From Auanema rhodensis (taxonomy: Eukaryota > Nematoda > Chromadorea > Rhabditida > Rhabditidae): DNA of 64,000 nucleotides. The notes under the pieces are model-generated. The model did no database searches. It saw nothing but the letters and a program-made list of their open reading frames with translations, and had not been told where the DNA came from. This document shows positions 25,758 through 36,616 of the stretch, one piece after another (position 1 is the first letter of the stretch; each line of letters begins with the position of its first letter). The position numbers were made by a program, and so were the translations under genes. The DNA lies in NCBI GenBank assembly GCA_964057225.1, contig OZ059895.1, positions 17,761,688 through 17,825,687 of the forward strand, written 5' to 3'.

Positions 25758-27640
25758 ATGATTATACATTTCTATAGAATAACAAATCCATTAATTGCTA
25801 TAGGATGTGGGCAATTTGCATTAAGCTTAATGCAGGTTTAGTTTATTTATTTTTTGTCTAAATCAATTAATCTGTTAGGTTATGTTCATGTTCTACTATG
25901 TCAAAGTATACTTGAATGTTTTCCATGTTTCTCAAGCTTGGTTTAATATAGCCCAAGGCTTATTCATGGTATGGAATGCTATCAATGATCCGTTATTTGG
26001 TTATTTTCAAGTATGTTTAGTTGCTTTATACGACATGAATTAAGATACAATTTTTAGGATTTACCTAATTCTTGGCTCAATAAGCGTACTTTTGTTATAA
26101 AATACTTTTCTCCATTCCTTGCTGCTTCGTTCGTGTTTATGTGGGTACCATGGAATACGTCCGGTTCTTACTTAGAAGGGCTTCATCTCATTGCCGCCCT
26201 TTTTCTATATGATGCTTTTTTCAGGTTTGTTACTTTTGAGCTTGTAATAATATATATTTCCTTTTTTAGTGGTGTATCAGTTGCATGGAGTGCATTCTTC
26301 GCAGATAGCACCAAAGAGCCTAGGCTCCGAGTTGCAGCAATGAAGTACAGTCAAATAAGTATTCTTTTATCTGTTAATATTATTGGTATTACGGAGAAAC
26401 TTAGTCATAGCTTAGAGGTAATTTGTTCTCATTTCTGAGTATTCATTTAAAGTAACTTTATAGAATATTGAAGTATATCAATGGATTACAGTTTTGGTTG
26501 CAATAGCAGCGTTTTTATGCTTACAAATAGTTGGATCTTTAGAAGATAGTCTTCCTTACACTAAAGATAAAGATGATTCAGAATTATTATTAAAAGATGA
26601 TTCAGATTCTTGTGAGTCTACTAAGTGAGTTGAATTGTTTTATATTATTGTGATGTTGTTCACTATTAAATTATAGCTCTTTATCTCATGCATGGTATCT
26701 AACAAAAAATATTGTGAATGATGAAAATTTTCTACTTATTATCACTGCAAATTTTTTGCATACGGCAAGGTTAGTCCTTTGTTTTGTTAGTTCTGATTAT
26801 TGTTTTCTTTTCAAGGAGTGTTGCACATATGAATTTTGCTTCAACTGCAACTGAGATTCTTGTTTCTCAAACAGTACTACCTAAAGGCTCTCTTAGATTA
26901 AGTTGTTTTTATGGCGTTTTAACCATAGGTCCACAGGTATATTTGATTGTTTTTGTAAAAAAAATATCTCTGCCTTTTTGATGTTATTTTATGCAAAAAC
27001 TGTTTTTAGATTCTCCTGATCGTAAACGAAAAGTTGATTATCAAATACGGAGCTGCCAATGTTCTAAAAGTATCTTATTTGGTTTCCGTTTTATCTAGTC
27101 TTTTATATGTATTTGGATCAAACTCTTACATGATTATGTTTTTCATGGTAATCGATAGGTGAATCAAAATATTTTGTTTATTTTCCATTCATCTAATTTC
27201 AGTGTAACTGTGCACTCTGCTGCTCCTCTTTTTAATATTATAATTTCTGATTTTGTGGATGATGATAGTAAACGACATAGTAGAAAGTAAATGATAATCT
27301 ATAGAAAGAAATACCTTTTTTTTTTAGATCATCGTTGTCCTCTTTAATTTTTAGTTTAAATGCTTTGTTCGTAAAACCAGCTCAATCGTTAGCACCTGTT
27401 GCTATTGTATATTTTTTAAATTCTTTTGGATATGGGGTTCTTTTCTTTCATTTTCTTCGATCTAATTTATATTTCTAGGATTATACTTCAAATAAGCTTA
27501 TATCTCCTGATTTGAACAATGGAATGCTTTATGTACTATTTGGTTTTCCACTTTTACTAGGAGGAATTCAATTAATATTCTTCAGAAATTACTCCTTAGG
27601 CAACCTGCATCACAAAAAAACGGATCTTACTGAGTTATAA
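25758..27640 (+). CDS. Multi-pass transporter, MFSD13A/TMEM180-like
   Basis: A membrane protein of the major facilitator superfamily; the transported substrate is not known. The start MIIHFYRITNPLIAIGCGQF at 25758 leads into membrane helices. The block WFNIAQGLFMVWNAINDPLF followed by GYFQDLPNSW is typical of MFSD13/TMEM180 and related GPH-type carriers, which carry a conserved N-D-P-x-x-G motif. Further segments follow (FSGVSVAWSAFFADSTKEPR, ITVLVAIAAFLCLQIVGS, then LYVFGSNSYMIMFFMVIDSV and HSAAPLFNIIISDFV, and LYVLFGFPLLLGGIQLIFF). The acidic loop KDKDDSELLLKDDSDSCEST lies mid-protein. Many short introns. Ends HHKKTDLTEL at 27640. The next gene starts 153 bp downstream on the same strand. 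Confidence 0.82.
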
Positions 27641-27793
27641 ATAGTCAAATTGTGATATATCTTAATAACGGGAATATTTATTCGTGCATATAATAAATAT
27701 AATTAAAAGTTATACATGTTGGTTGAAATGCGTATCGAATTCTCTTTGTACCTTGACACTTTTTAGTGTTTTACTAATTTCTCTTTGTTCAAG

Positions 27794-29209
27794 ATGTCAT
27801 TGTCAATATTGTTAGCTGTAGATTCTATGAAAGCTGTGGTACCTTGTGCGCTCTTGTCTAGCTCAATGGTTCCTTTTGCTACAGTATCTTTAGGTATAGG
27901 ATCTTTGTCGTGGGTACTCCCTAAGAAAATGTTTTTGGTAAGCCGTTTATCTATAAGAAATAAAAATATTCCTGAATTCAGGCTTTAGACAATACTTTAT
28001 ATAAAGCATACATGAGGTTATGTCTTTTTGTATTTGAAAATATTTCTGGAGTACAGGTCAGCATTCCTTTCGTTGATGTAATTGAAGAAGATGCCGATTT
28101 AAGATAAAGTTGTATGGAGATATTGAAGCAATACGTGAAACACCTGAGGCGGCTCTTGTGCTTTCTAATCATCAATCTAATGGTTTTTTATATCTAACTT
28201 GTGTTATGACAACAAATATTTAGTTGATTGGGCAGTTATTATGATGCTTGCCGAGCGTCAAGGAAAAAATGGTTCTTCTGTAGGTTTCAGGGTTATGGTC
28301 AAAAATGCGATTCATTATGTACCGCTATTCGGATGGTATATATTCCAAGTTTGTTTTCACTTTAGAGAAACCTTAATCATCTATTTAAGCATGGATACAT
28401 CTATGTTCGGCGTTTTGGTAATTTTATTGGAACTCCGGTATTAAAACAATTAAAGTGGTTAAATAGTATCGATGAGAATTATTGGTTGCTAGTTTTTCCT
28501 GAAGGAACTCGGTATACAAAAAAACATTCAAATAAAATATTAGAGAGTCAAAAATTTTGTGAAAAGATGGTAAGACTCTTGTATCCTCATCAGCATATTA
28601 CTAGTTTTTGTTGTAGGGTAAAAAGAAACTCGAGAATGTTTTATGTCCAAGAGTAGGAGGAATTCATATGGCTTTACATCATCTGACCACTTTAAATGCT
28701 GTTTATGATGTTACAATTGGTTATGGACAAACAAGGTAAATTGTTTTCTTGTTTGTATCAACTCATATGCTGTTTTAGAAATTCTGGTAAACAAGGATAT
28801 GCTCCTGGAATGTTTGAATTTGTATGTGGATCACTTCATAATCGAACTTTATCAGTACATATTCGTCGATATTCTGTTGATGAAATCCCTATTGAGAAAG
28901 ATGCGTTAAGACAATGGATTATGGATTTGTATGCTAAGAAAGACCAGTAATTCAAAAATAACTCTTTTCATCACATTTTCGAATTTTTTTAGAATGATGA
29001 CAGAATTCAATAAGACAGGAGAGTTTCCAGAAAAAGTTGAAGTTAACGAACCAGCTCTTCCAATTCAAAAAACGTTACCACCAACATTATTTTTCAGTGG
29101 AGCGTTAGCTGCAGCGTTTTATTTTCCATTAGTTAAAAAATCTTTCATGTACACACTAGCTACTTGTCCTCTTCTTATTATTTGGCTTAAACTTAGGAAA
29201 TGCGTATAG
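27794..29209 (+). CDS. AGPAT5: 1-acylglycerol-3-phosphate O-acyltransferase, AGPAT5-like
   Basis: Transfers an acyl group to lysophosphatidic acid to make phosphatidic acid, in ER or mitochondrial membranes. The start MSLSILLAVDSMKAVVPCAL is hydrophobic. Acyltransferase motif I (H-x4-D) reads NHQSNVDW, split by an intron after the second Asn codon begins. Motif II region: YIYVRRFGNFIGTP. Motif III: LLVFPEGTRYT. Then CPRVGGIHMALHHL, YDVTIGYG and MTEFNKTGEFP. The spacing of these blocks and the C-terminal hydrophobic pair (LPPTLFFSGALAAAFYFPL and MYTLATCPLLIIWLKL) fit AGPAT5 better than LCLAT1, its nearest alternative. Close spacing after the MFSD13-like gene suggests possible co-transcription. 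Confidence 0.86.
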
Positions 29210-29686
29210 AAATTGTAATTTTGTATTAAATTCTCTTAGTTGTTCTAGCATATTAGAAATTTTTGTTGATGCAAATGTTGAAAATCTTTGGATATTTAGT
29301 TGTTGATACTGTTTGTTGTAGATAAACATAAAACTTAAAGCTTTAAATTATGATACTTATTGCTTGCTCTTTCGTTTATTCGGAACGTGTATTTAAAAAC
29401 AAACGTTTATTCAAACAGAAATATTTCAAAAAACTTATTAAATATTACAATTAATATTAGAACCGGGATAATAATAACCATTCATATATTCCTTTTTTAA
29501 GGGTAAAAAAAGTTCTATAGCACATCTGCATGACAATTTCTAATAATAATATACTCCACTGATAACAGTACTTACGTTGAATCTGATAGTTCGAAAACCG
29601 TAGCAAACATGATAGTAATAACATGGCAACATGGCAAAATTTAATAATTGTGAATGTTATACCGTAATACCCAAGCAAATTTAGTA
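29210..29686. other. Convergent 3' region
   Basis: AT-rich, between two convergent genes. Holds both 3' UTRs; no other gene seen. Confidence 0.5.
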
Positions 29687-32600
29687 TTAAAAGCGTCTGT
29701 TAATGTTGGGCACCCACACAGGTTGCTCGGAGGAAGAAGTCTCAAACTCTATGGTAACAATAGCCTGGAATTGCCAAAAAATAATAAGGTAAACAAAAAT
29801 GCTCACAACTTCATCTCCAACGTTAAAGACATATAACTCAGTGAGTTCTTGTACTGCTAGTTCTTCAATTTCAATGTAGCGCAAAGGACGAGAACATTTC
29901 TGATTTCCTAAACGATAGAAAAACTAAAGATAGAAAAAAACCCTGAAAAAACCAAGCCTACTTCTATCATGTAACTGTTGCTCTTCTTGTAAAATTTGAT
30001 TAAAAGTGCCAGGTTGTTGTTGGCTAGTAGAAGGTAAGTTCCAAGCATGTTGCTGAAACATAATATCGTGAAAAATTATACATCTATAGAAAATACTTTA
30101 TTATGTCCCCTATGTGTTTGTGGAGAAGGTCTATTTTCTTCTTCACGTCGTTCCTGCGCTTGAATTTCAGAAAAAGAAGGAAAACTATCGACACTTAAAC
30201 TTGACGTATTTGCCCTAAATGAACATCTTATCTGTAAAGTCCCAAACAAAATTATACCAAGGAGCGGCATGGGAGTGCTGCTCTTCGCCTAATAAATGAT
30301 TCGCCTTTTTACCCTTTCCTATTGGTAATAATTTAGGTTTCTTTATTTTTGGTGTGGAACCTAAAATTTTAAAATATTAAAAAATTATATAAAATGCTTA
30401 CCTTTTAAGGGATTAACAGCATCTACTCTAGAAACAGGTAAGATAGATCGTTCTGTTCGAACAGTTGGATTAGTAACGGTATGAAGATCAAGAGTTTTTA
30501 AACTGTCGACTACGTTTTCGGAATGATTTTGAATATCCGTTAAAAAATCAGTAGTTGATTCAATTTTCGTTGTACTAAAATCCATATCAGACTCAGATGT
30601 TTCAGAAATTTTATGTTTTTTTCTACGACGAGATGCTGGCTTAGCGGCATTATCATATTTAGAATAAGAAGCAATCATAGCTTCTCTTAACTAAAAAAGT
30701 AAATTAATATATATGTAAGATAAAGTAAAAGTGTACAAACTCTATTCATGCTATGAACCGTGTCGAAAGTAAAAAAAGGTGATCCAGAATTTCGGGAGAG
30801 AGCATTATCTTCGAAGTTCTTTAAATATTCGAGGGATTCCTATAAAATCTGTTCAACACTTTAAAGAATGGTGTGCTTACCTCAAGTTCATTTTTGAATG
30901 TTGGACTTTTGTTACTGCCCAACAGAATGCTTCTTACAACCTTTTTAGAATATCCACAAAGAGGAGAAAACAATGTAGTTTCCTAAACTTAATAAGTTAT
31001 AAAAATTAAATATTTGAAACAAGTGTACAGAAAAGTTTGCATGAATAAGAAGGGGATTGTTCATAATGACTTTTTCCGGCGCATATGAGTGCATATGGAT
31101 TTCCATTCTTAAAAAATTATAAGATTATAAGAATTATAAGATTTGAATAGAATCATACGCTTTCAGAAGTTCGATTGGAGCGGCTGCAGATGCTACCCAT
31201 GAACATACTAAGTCTAATCTATCAACGAAAAGAGAAACTATGCGTTGTTTATAAGTAGGGAATTCAAAAAATAATACAAAAAGATTCATAACATCAAAAT
31301 CAGTAGCTGAAAAAACAGGAATTCATTAGGAGAATAATAAACAAAGATTCACCTCTTCGAAACAATGCGTCCAAGCAATCTTCTAAGAATGTTTCAAAAA
31401 GATAATTATCAGCAAAATCCAAAAGAGCATAAATCTGAAAGAATACTTTACAATTTTATTCGTAATTATAGAGAACATACTTCTTCTGTGGGTATATCCA
31501 AAAGCAAATCTGGATACTTTAAAATTTTGAGGAATTTTTGAACTGTATCCTTGGGATAATCAACTTTGAGCACACGTAAGTTATCCATGGTATAATGAAA
31601 AGCAAGTCCGAAATAATTTGAATGTGCCTCTAAAAACTTCCTGAAAAAGAAGACATACAGTGACGGTAATATAAAAATCAGCAACTGATTAACTAGAATT
31701 TCAAATTCATCAGAAGTATGTAGCACACAGTCGGTTTCAGCCTCCCAATCATCCGTTTTTGACTTATATATTCTTGAAGAAAGATTAGAATATCAGCGGT
31801 AAAGTATTTTCAAACCTAGTTAATCCAATAAACGTAGGCTCCAGGCATAAATCGAGACTTTCTATATGGATTTTTTCATCTTGATCATCTTCTGGAAAAA
31901 TACCTATAAAAAAAAGGTAATTCAACATTACCAAATGACTGCTTTCCATCGCAACGTATTAATGATGTGTGAGATCGTCCTTTGATAAAATCAAACATAA
32001 TTTGCCAAATCTTCTTCGGCAGTTGTAGAGCGTCTTTTACCTTGAAAAATTTAATTATACCTTATGTTTTGAATAGAAAGTTACTTCATTTAAATCTAGA
32101 ATACCATTATGAACAAATCGGAGTAAAGCAGGAATTCGATAACCAAGTGTCTCCGTTGTCACACAAAATGTCTTCATCTGGGGACCTTTAAGATAGCGAA
32201 TCTGAGAAACCCTTATTATAACCATTAAAAAAATATATAATACTTCAATATCATGTTGAAGAGGTTCCAGTCCAGATTCTAATCTCCGATTATTCAAGCA
32301 ATGTAACTGAAACTACTGTATTTTCAGAGTGAACATAACAGGGTAAGTTACATTTAAACTTCTCCAAACAAGATGTTGGATAATGTTGTCAGAATGAATC
32401 TAAAATCATAATATAAATTATGCAAAATATATTGAGCCTACAGGATTTCCTTCATATTTCCAAACAACATTATCTAAATCAGGCGATGCACAAAAGAAAG
32501 AGGCACCATAACTGTTTGGAATTTCCTGAATTATTGAATTTTATGGCTAACAGCTGAAAAAAAATAAAATAACCTCCAGATGAAAAACGTAAACTTTCTC

Positions 32601-34564
32601 ACTAAGCTCTTGCTCTACTTTACTACGGAACCGATGGGTAAACTCACAATCAAACGCAGCCTTTTCAAAAACACTTATTTTTCCGCGATAAAGACAGGGC
32701 GTCTAAAAAAGGAGAGACCATAATTAAAAATAGATATCAGCTAAATATACTTGTGTTGTTGTTTTATTAGCCCATCGTAAACGGTAAGCATGTCCTAACA
32801 ATATAATTTCTCCTGAAAATGACTAGATTCGAAGAACAAAATGCTATCAAACCTCCATCCTTGATTTCAAACTGAAAAATTCGAAGTCGAGCGAACATTC
32901 CATGAATTACAGCATAACAATTGAAATTAAATCCACTAGCAAGTTGCATTTGCAATGGTTCATATACATTTTCAACGGAAGGACCCAGACTATCGTGCAT
33001 ATGAGCACGTGGAATAAAAAATAAAAACTAAAATAAACTATTTTAAGACATAAATAAAAAGAAATTACTTCATAGCTCAAGTTGTCACTATATGAGATTG
33101 AAGCCATACGACAATTAGATTGAATACCATGACTTTTGATAAATATATCATCCGCAAAACATGGATTCCTTCCACCAGAACTTGCTCGAGTCCTAAATAT
33201 AAGGTTAAAAAAATGATCGAAATGAAAAAGTACGCCTTACTTTGAAAACGTAGATCGCCTAAATCGTTTGGAGAGAAAGTATTCAGTAAATTCCAGGGGA
33301 AGTGTTTCCAAGTGAAATCTAGTAAAGCTTGTGAAAACCTTATCGCAGCAACTTCCATAGAGAAAAACGAATTCATTCGCATAAATACATATACATGCTT
33401 CACCAGCGATAATCTGAGAATCAATTCAGAATTAGTAGCCGAAAAACTTAAAAGTAGAAACCACAGGATTGCAGGGGTCTTCATTTTTCAAAATGTTAAA
33501 TCGATGCACACTTTTAGTGGTTGAAGCATTGGAATCAAAGTGTTGCAAATTACCACAAATAAAAACCTGAAACAAAAACTGAAAAAGAACAAAAGTAGAA
33601 ATACTTACGGACTGGTGCGTAACGAAAACGGAAAAATGCTCTAATGCAACAAGATCAATTATCTTTCTTTTCTACAAAGATACAATAATGAAACTGTACA
33701 GATATAGATGTACAAATTACTTCAGGGTTCGGGAATTTAATCAATGTTGGAGTGACAACAATTTGAGAAGAGCTGTACCCTAATTGGCCCTGAGCAGTTG
33801 ATCCACACCCGTAAGCTTCACCCTCCTTATTGAGAAACAAGGAGTACTTATTAGCCATCGACATTTTCATAATCCAAAAGAGCCAAATTAAATGAAATAA
33901 ATTTCAAAATACACACTTCACCTGTATTGAAGTTCATTGTTTTAGGCTTTGTTGTTACTGCATCTGAGGGTATGCCCAAATTATAAAACTTATTGCCACC
34001 ATATCCTACTAGACGAAAGCCATATCCTAAAATAATATTTAAAAAAATATAATATTAGACAGACACCTCTCAAAAACTTTTTATACATAAATGTATTTTC
34101 AAGTATGAAATGCCGAGGGAATGTATCATCAATGGTTTGAAATCGAGTACAAAAAAGTGTAAGAATGGCAAAGGACTTTGAAGTTCTTAACTAAAAAATA
34201 AAAACTTTACATACAAATAGAGAATAAACTCACTCTCTCAATAAATATCACTTTGAAAATGTTTGGATTCTTCCTATAACAATCAGCAACAGCATCAAGT
34301 GCGTCGAGAAACAAATCGCTCTCTTTAACACTCTGTATAATATAAACCCAACCATAGGAAAATACCAGAATCTAATAGAATTTTCAAATAGCCAACTATT
34401 AATGTAACTCTAGTATAAGTATCTTGTAAGCATCCCTGCTCCAGCAGTTCTTCCAAACAACGGAATATCACATAATCAGAATTTGGATTTTCCGCGATGG
34501 TGCTGTAGAAATCTAAGCAAACGGCCATATCAGGACATACGGCAATATGTCGATTTTTGGGCAT
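29687..34564 (-). CDS. IBTK: IBTK-like RCC1/BTB protein
   Basis: In animals IBTK binds Bruton kinase and acts as a CUL3 substrate adaptor through BTB domains. The start MPKNRHIAVCPDMAVCLDFY at 34564 is followed by a helical region without recognisable ankyrin repeats. RCC1-type blades come next (YGGNKFYNLGIPS; KEGEAYGCGSTAQGQLGYSS; LVALEHFSVFVTHQSVFICG). A later BTB fold reads TDDWEAETDCVLHTSDEFEI to KFLEAHSNYFGLAFHYTMDN and LRVLKVDYPKDTVQKFLKIL, with a BACK-like helical part (IYALLDFADNYLFETFLEDC). A basic SRRRKKHKISETSESDMDF linker follows. The last exons read IEIEELAVQELTELY and VTIEFETSS, matching the IQ/EE-A-Q-L end of IBTK. Several long-range exon joins were checked and stay in frame, which argues for one gene. 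About 20 exons. The missing N-terminal ankyrin region is the main difference from vertebrate IBTK. Confidence 0.7.
33220..33850. repeat. Left arm of 631-bp inverted duplication (inside IBTK-like gene)
   Basis: Reverse complement of 35715-36345, coordinates summing to 69565, with no indels and only a handful of substitutions. Spans RCC1-region exons and introns of the IBTK-like gene. Confidence 0.9.
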
Positions 34565-35424
34565 TGCTAAGGCTTTGTTATTTTCTGTTCACAACCATCA
34601 GATTCTTCCACCTGAAAGAAACCGAACCATTTTTAATAGTTTTTAAACATTATAGTAGCGAAAGAAGCTAATAGTGAAACATGTAGTTGATATTCATTGT
34701 AGACACAGTAAGATATGAATTTTGAAATTCTCATAATTAACTGATTGAATAAAATAGTTAATTTCAATTATATACGACATTCACAAGACTAGTAATTAAG
34801 AAAATACCGACAAATATTAGATAATGAAAATGATAATTTAGAAGAAACTGATAACTGATAACAAAAAATGTATAACATTTAGTCCTAAAAGTTTTTAGCT
34901 GCATCGGCTAATTCTACTTCAAAAAATAAAATAATTTTCATGTAATTGCATAATCAGCAGATCATTCTAATTATTTATAGTATTTTTTAGCTGAATTGTA
35001 TTGTCTGCTCTAACGCGAATTAAGTACTACTGTACCTTACTACTAGGTCTGAAAGCAGACCTTTATAATATTGTATTTTACTAATCTGTTAATAAAGTAT
35101 AATTTTCAAATTTTTTGCGAAGCTTCAGTCTTTGATCATCAAAGAGAATTGCTTCTGCAATGCTTTTACAGTTATTTGTTGTTGTTTTATTTATTATTAT
35201 GCACCAAGGTGGAATAAATCTCTCAATCGAATGTGGACAATAACTTTATTTTATGAAATCGTCACACCATAGTAACCAATCACTTACACTTACGGACATA
35301 ACCTTCTTTTAACGTTTAGGTATCCGAAAATAGAAAAGAGACACATGTCATGGAGCTGATATCAGGATTTTTTTCTTTTTTAAAAGGGTATAATGTTTAT
35401 ACCCACGGCAGTCGAGAGATCTAA
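34565..35424. other. IBTK-like upstream region
   Basis: AT-rich; no gene seen. Contains the second copy of the 15-bp shared motif (35006-35020) and a small perfect hairpin, GGGTATAA/TTATACCC, at 35386-35404 just before the duplicated fragment. Confidence 0.5.
35006..35020 (-). promoter_or_regulatory. Shared 15-bp upstream motif, copy 2
   Basis: TGCTCTAACGCGAAT on the plus strand, about 440 bp upstream of the IBTK-like start and identical to 24889-24903. Confidence 0.35.
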
Positions 35425-36345
35425 CATTCTGTTTGTAAGAACTGCAGGAGCAGGAGGCCTACAAGATACTAGAGTTACATTAATAATTGGCAATCACAAG
35501 ATCCTGGTATTTTAATAAGATTTGATTTATATTATACACTGTATTGAAGATAGCGATTTGTTTCTCAACACACTTGATGATGTTGTTCACTGTTATAGGA
35601 AGAATCCAAGCATTTTCAAAGTGATCTACATTGTGAGAGTAAGTTTATTCTTTATTTGTATGTAAAGGTTTTATTTTTTAGCAGAGAACTTCGAACTCAG
35701 TAAATAACTATTAGTAAGTACTCCTTGTTTCTCAATAAGGAGGGTGAAACTTACGGATGTGGATCTACTGCTCAGGGCCAATTAGGGTACAGCTCTTCTC
35801 AAATTGTTGTTACTCCAACATTGATTAAATTCCCGAACCCTGAAGTAATTTGTACATCTATATCTGTACAGTTTCATTATTGTATCTTTGTAGAAAAGAA
35901 AGATAATTGATCTTGTTGCATTAGAGCATTTTTCCGTTTTCGTTACGCACCAGTCCGTAAGTATTTCTACTTTTGTTCTTTTTCAGTTTTTGTTTCAGGT
36001 TTTTATTTGTGGTAATTTGCAACACTTTGATTCCAATGCTTCAACCACTAAAAGTGTGCATCGATTTAACATTTTGAAAAATGAAGACCCCTGCAATCCT
36101 GTGGTTTCTACTTTTAAGTTTTTCGGCTACTAATTCTGAATTGATTTTCAGATTATCGCTGGTGAAGCATGTATATGTATTTATGCGAATGAATTCATTT
36201 TTCTCTATGGAAGTTGCTGCGATAAGGTTTTCACAAGCTTTACTAGATTTCACTTGGAAACACTTCCCCTGGAATTTACTGAATACTTTCTTTCCAAACA
36301 ATTTAGGCGATCTACGTTTTCAAAGTAAGGCGTACTTTTTCATTT
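35425..36345 (+). pseudogene. Broken inverted copy of part of the IBTK-like gene
   Basis: Two parts. From 35425 to about 35700 it resembles 34170-34470 of the parent gene at clearly lower identity, with small indels and a lost splice acceptor (ACAG became ACAC). From 35715 to 36345 it matches 33220-33850 almost perfectly. About 320 bp of parent sequence between these parts is missing. The RCC1 blade (LNKEGETYGCGSTAQGQLGY) remains readable, but there is no start context, the upstream exons are damaged and the copy stops inside an intron. It should not make a working protein. Confidence 0.85.
35715..36345. repeat. Right arm of 631-bp inverted duplication
   Basis: Mirror of 33220-33850. Homology stops at 36345, a few bases into the intron that follows the copied exon. 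Confidence 0.9.
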
Positions 36346-36616
36346 ATTCATTTATGCTGTGGTATTTGGTAGTTTTCTATATTTGTTTCTTTTGTTGATT
36401 GGTACTCATGATATTAGGATTAGCTCTAATTTATTGTGTTTATACTTTCAATGTTACATTTTAAAAATAATTTGAATTTTTTTCTTTATACAATTAAGGT
36501 TGATGCCTTTCTCGTTATCTTTTTTGATTTAATCACTGTTTTTCTAATTTTACGATTATCTTTAGTTTTGATTTGAATGGTTACAAATCAGAGCTATTCA
36601 ATCTATTGTCTGAGGT

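Noticed and set aside
29687-34564. Splitting the IBTK-like locus into an RCC1 gene and a separate BTB gene
   Set aside because: The exon joins checked across the middle, including FIGLTR to IYKSKTDDWEAE, stay in frame, and the combined order matches IBTK.
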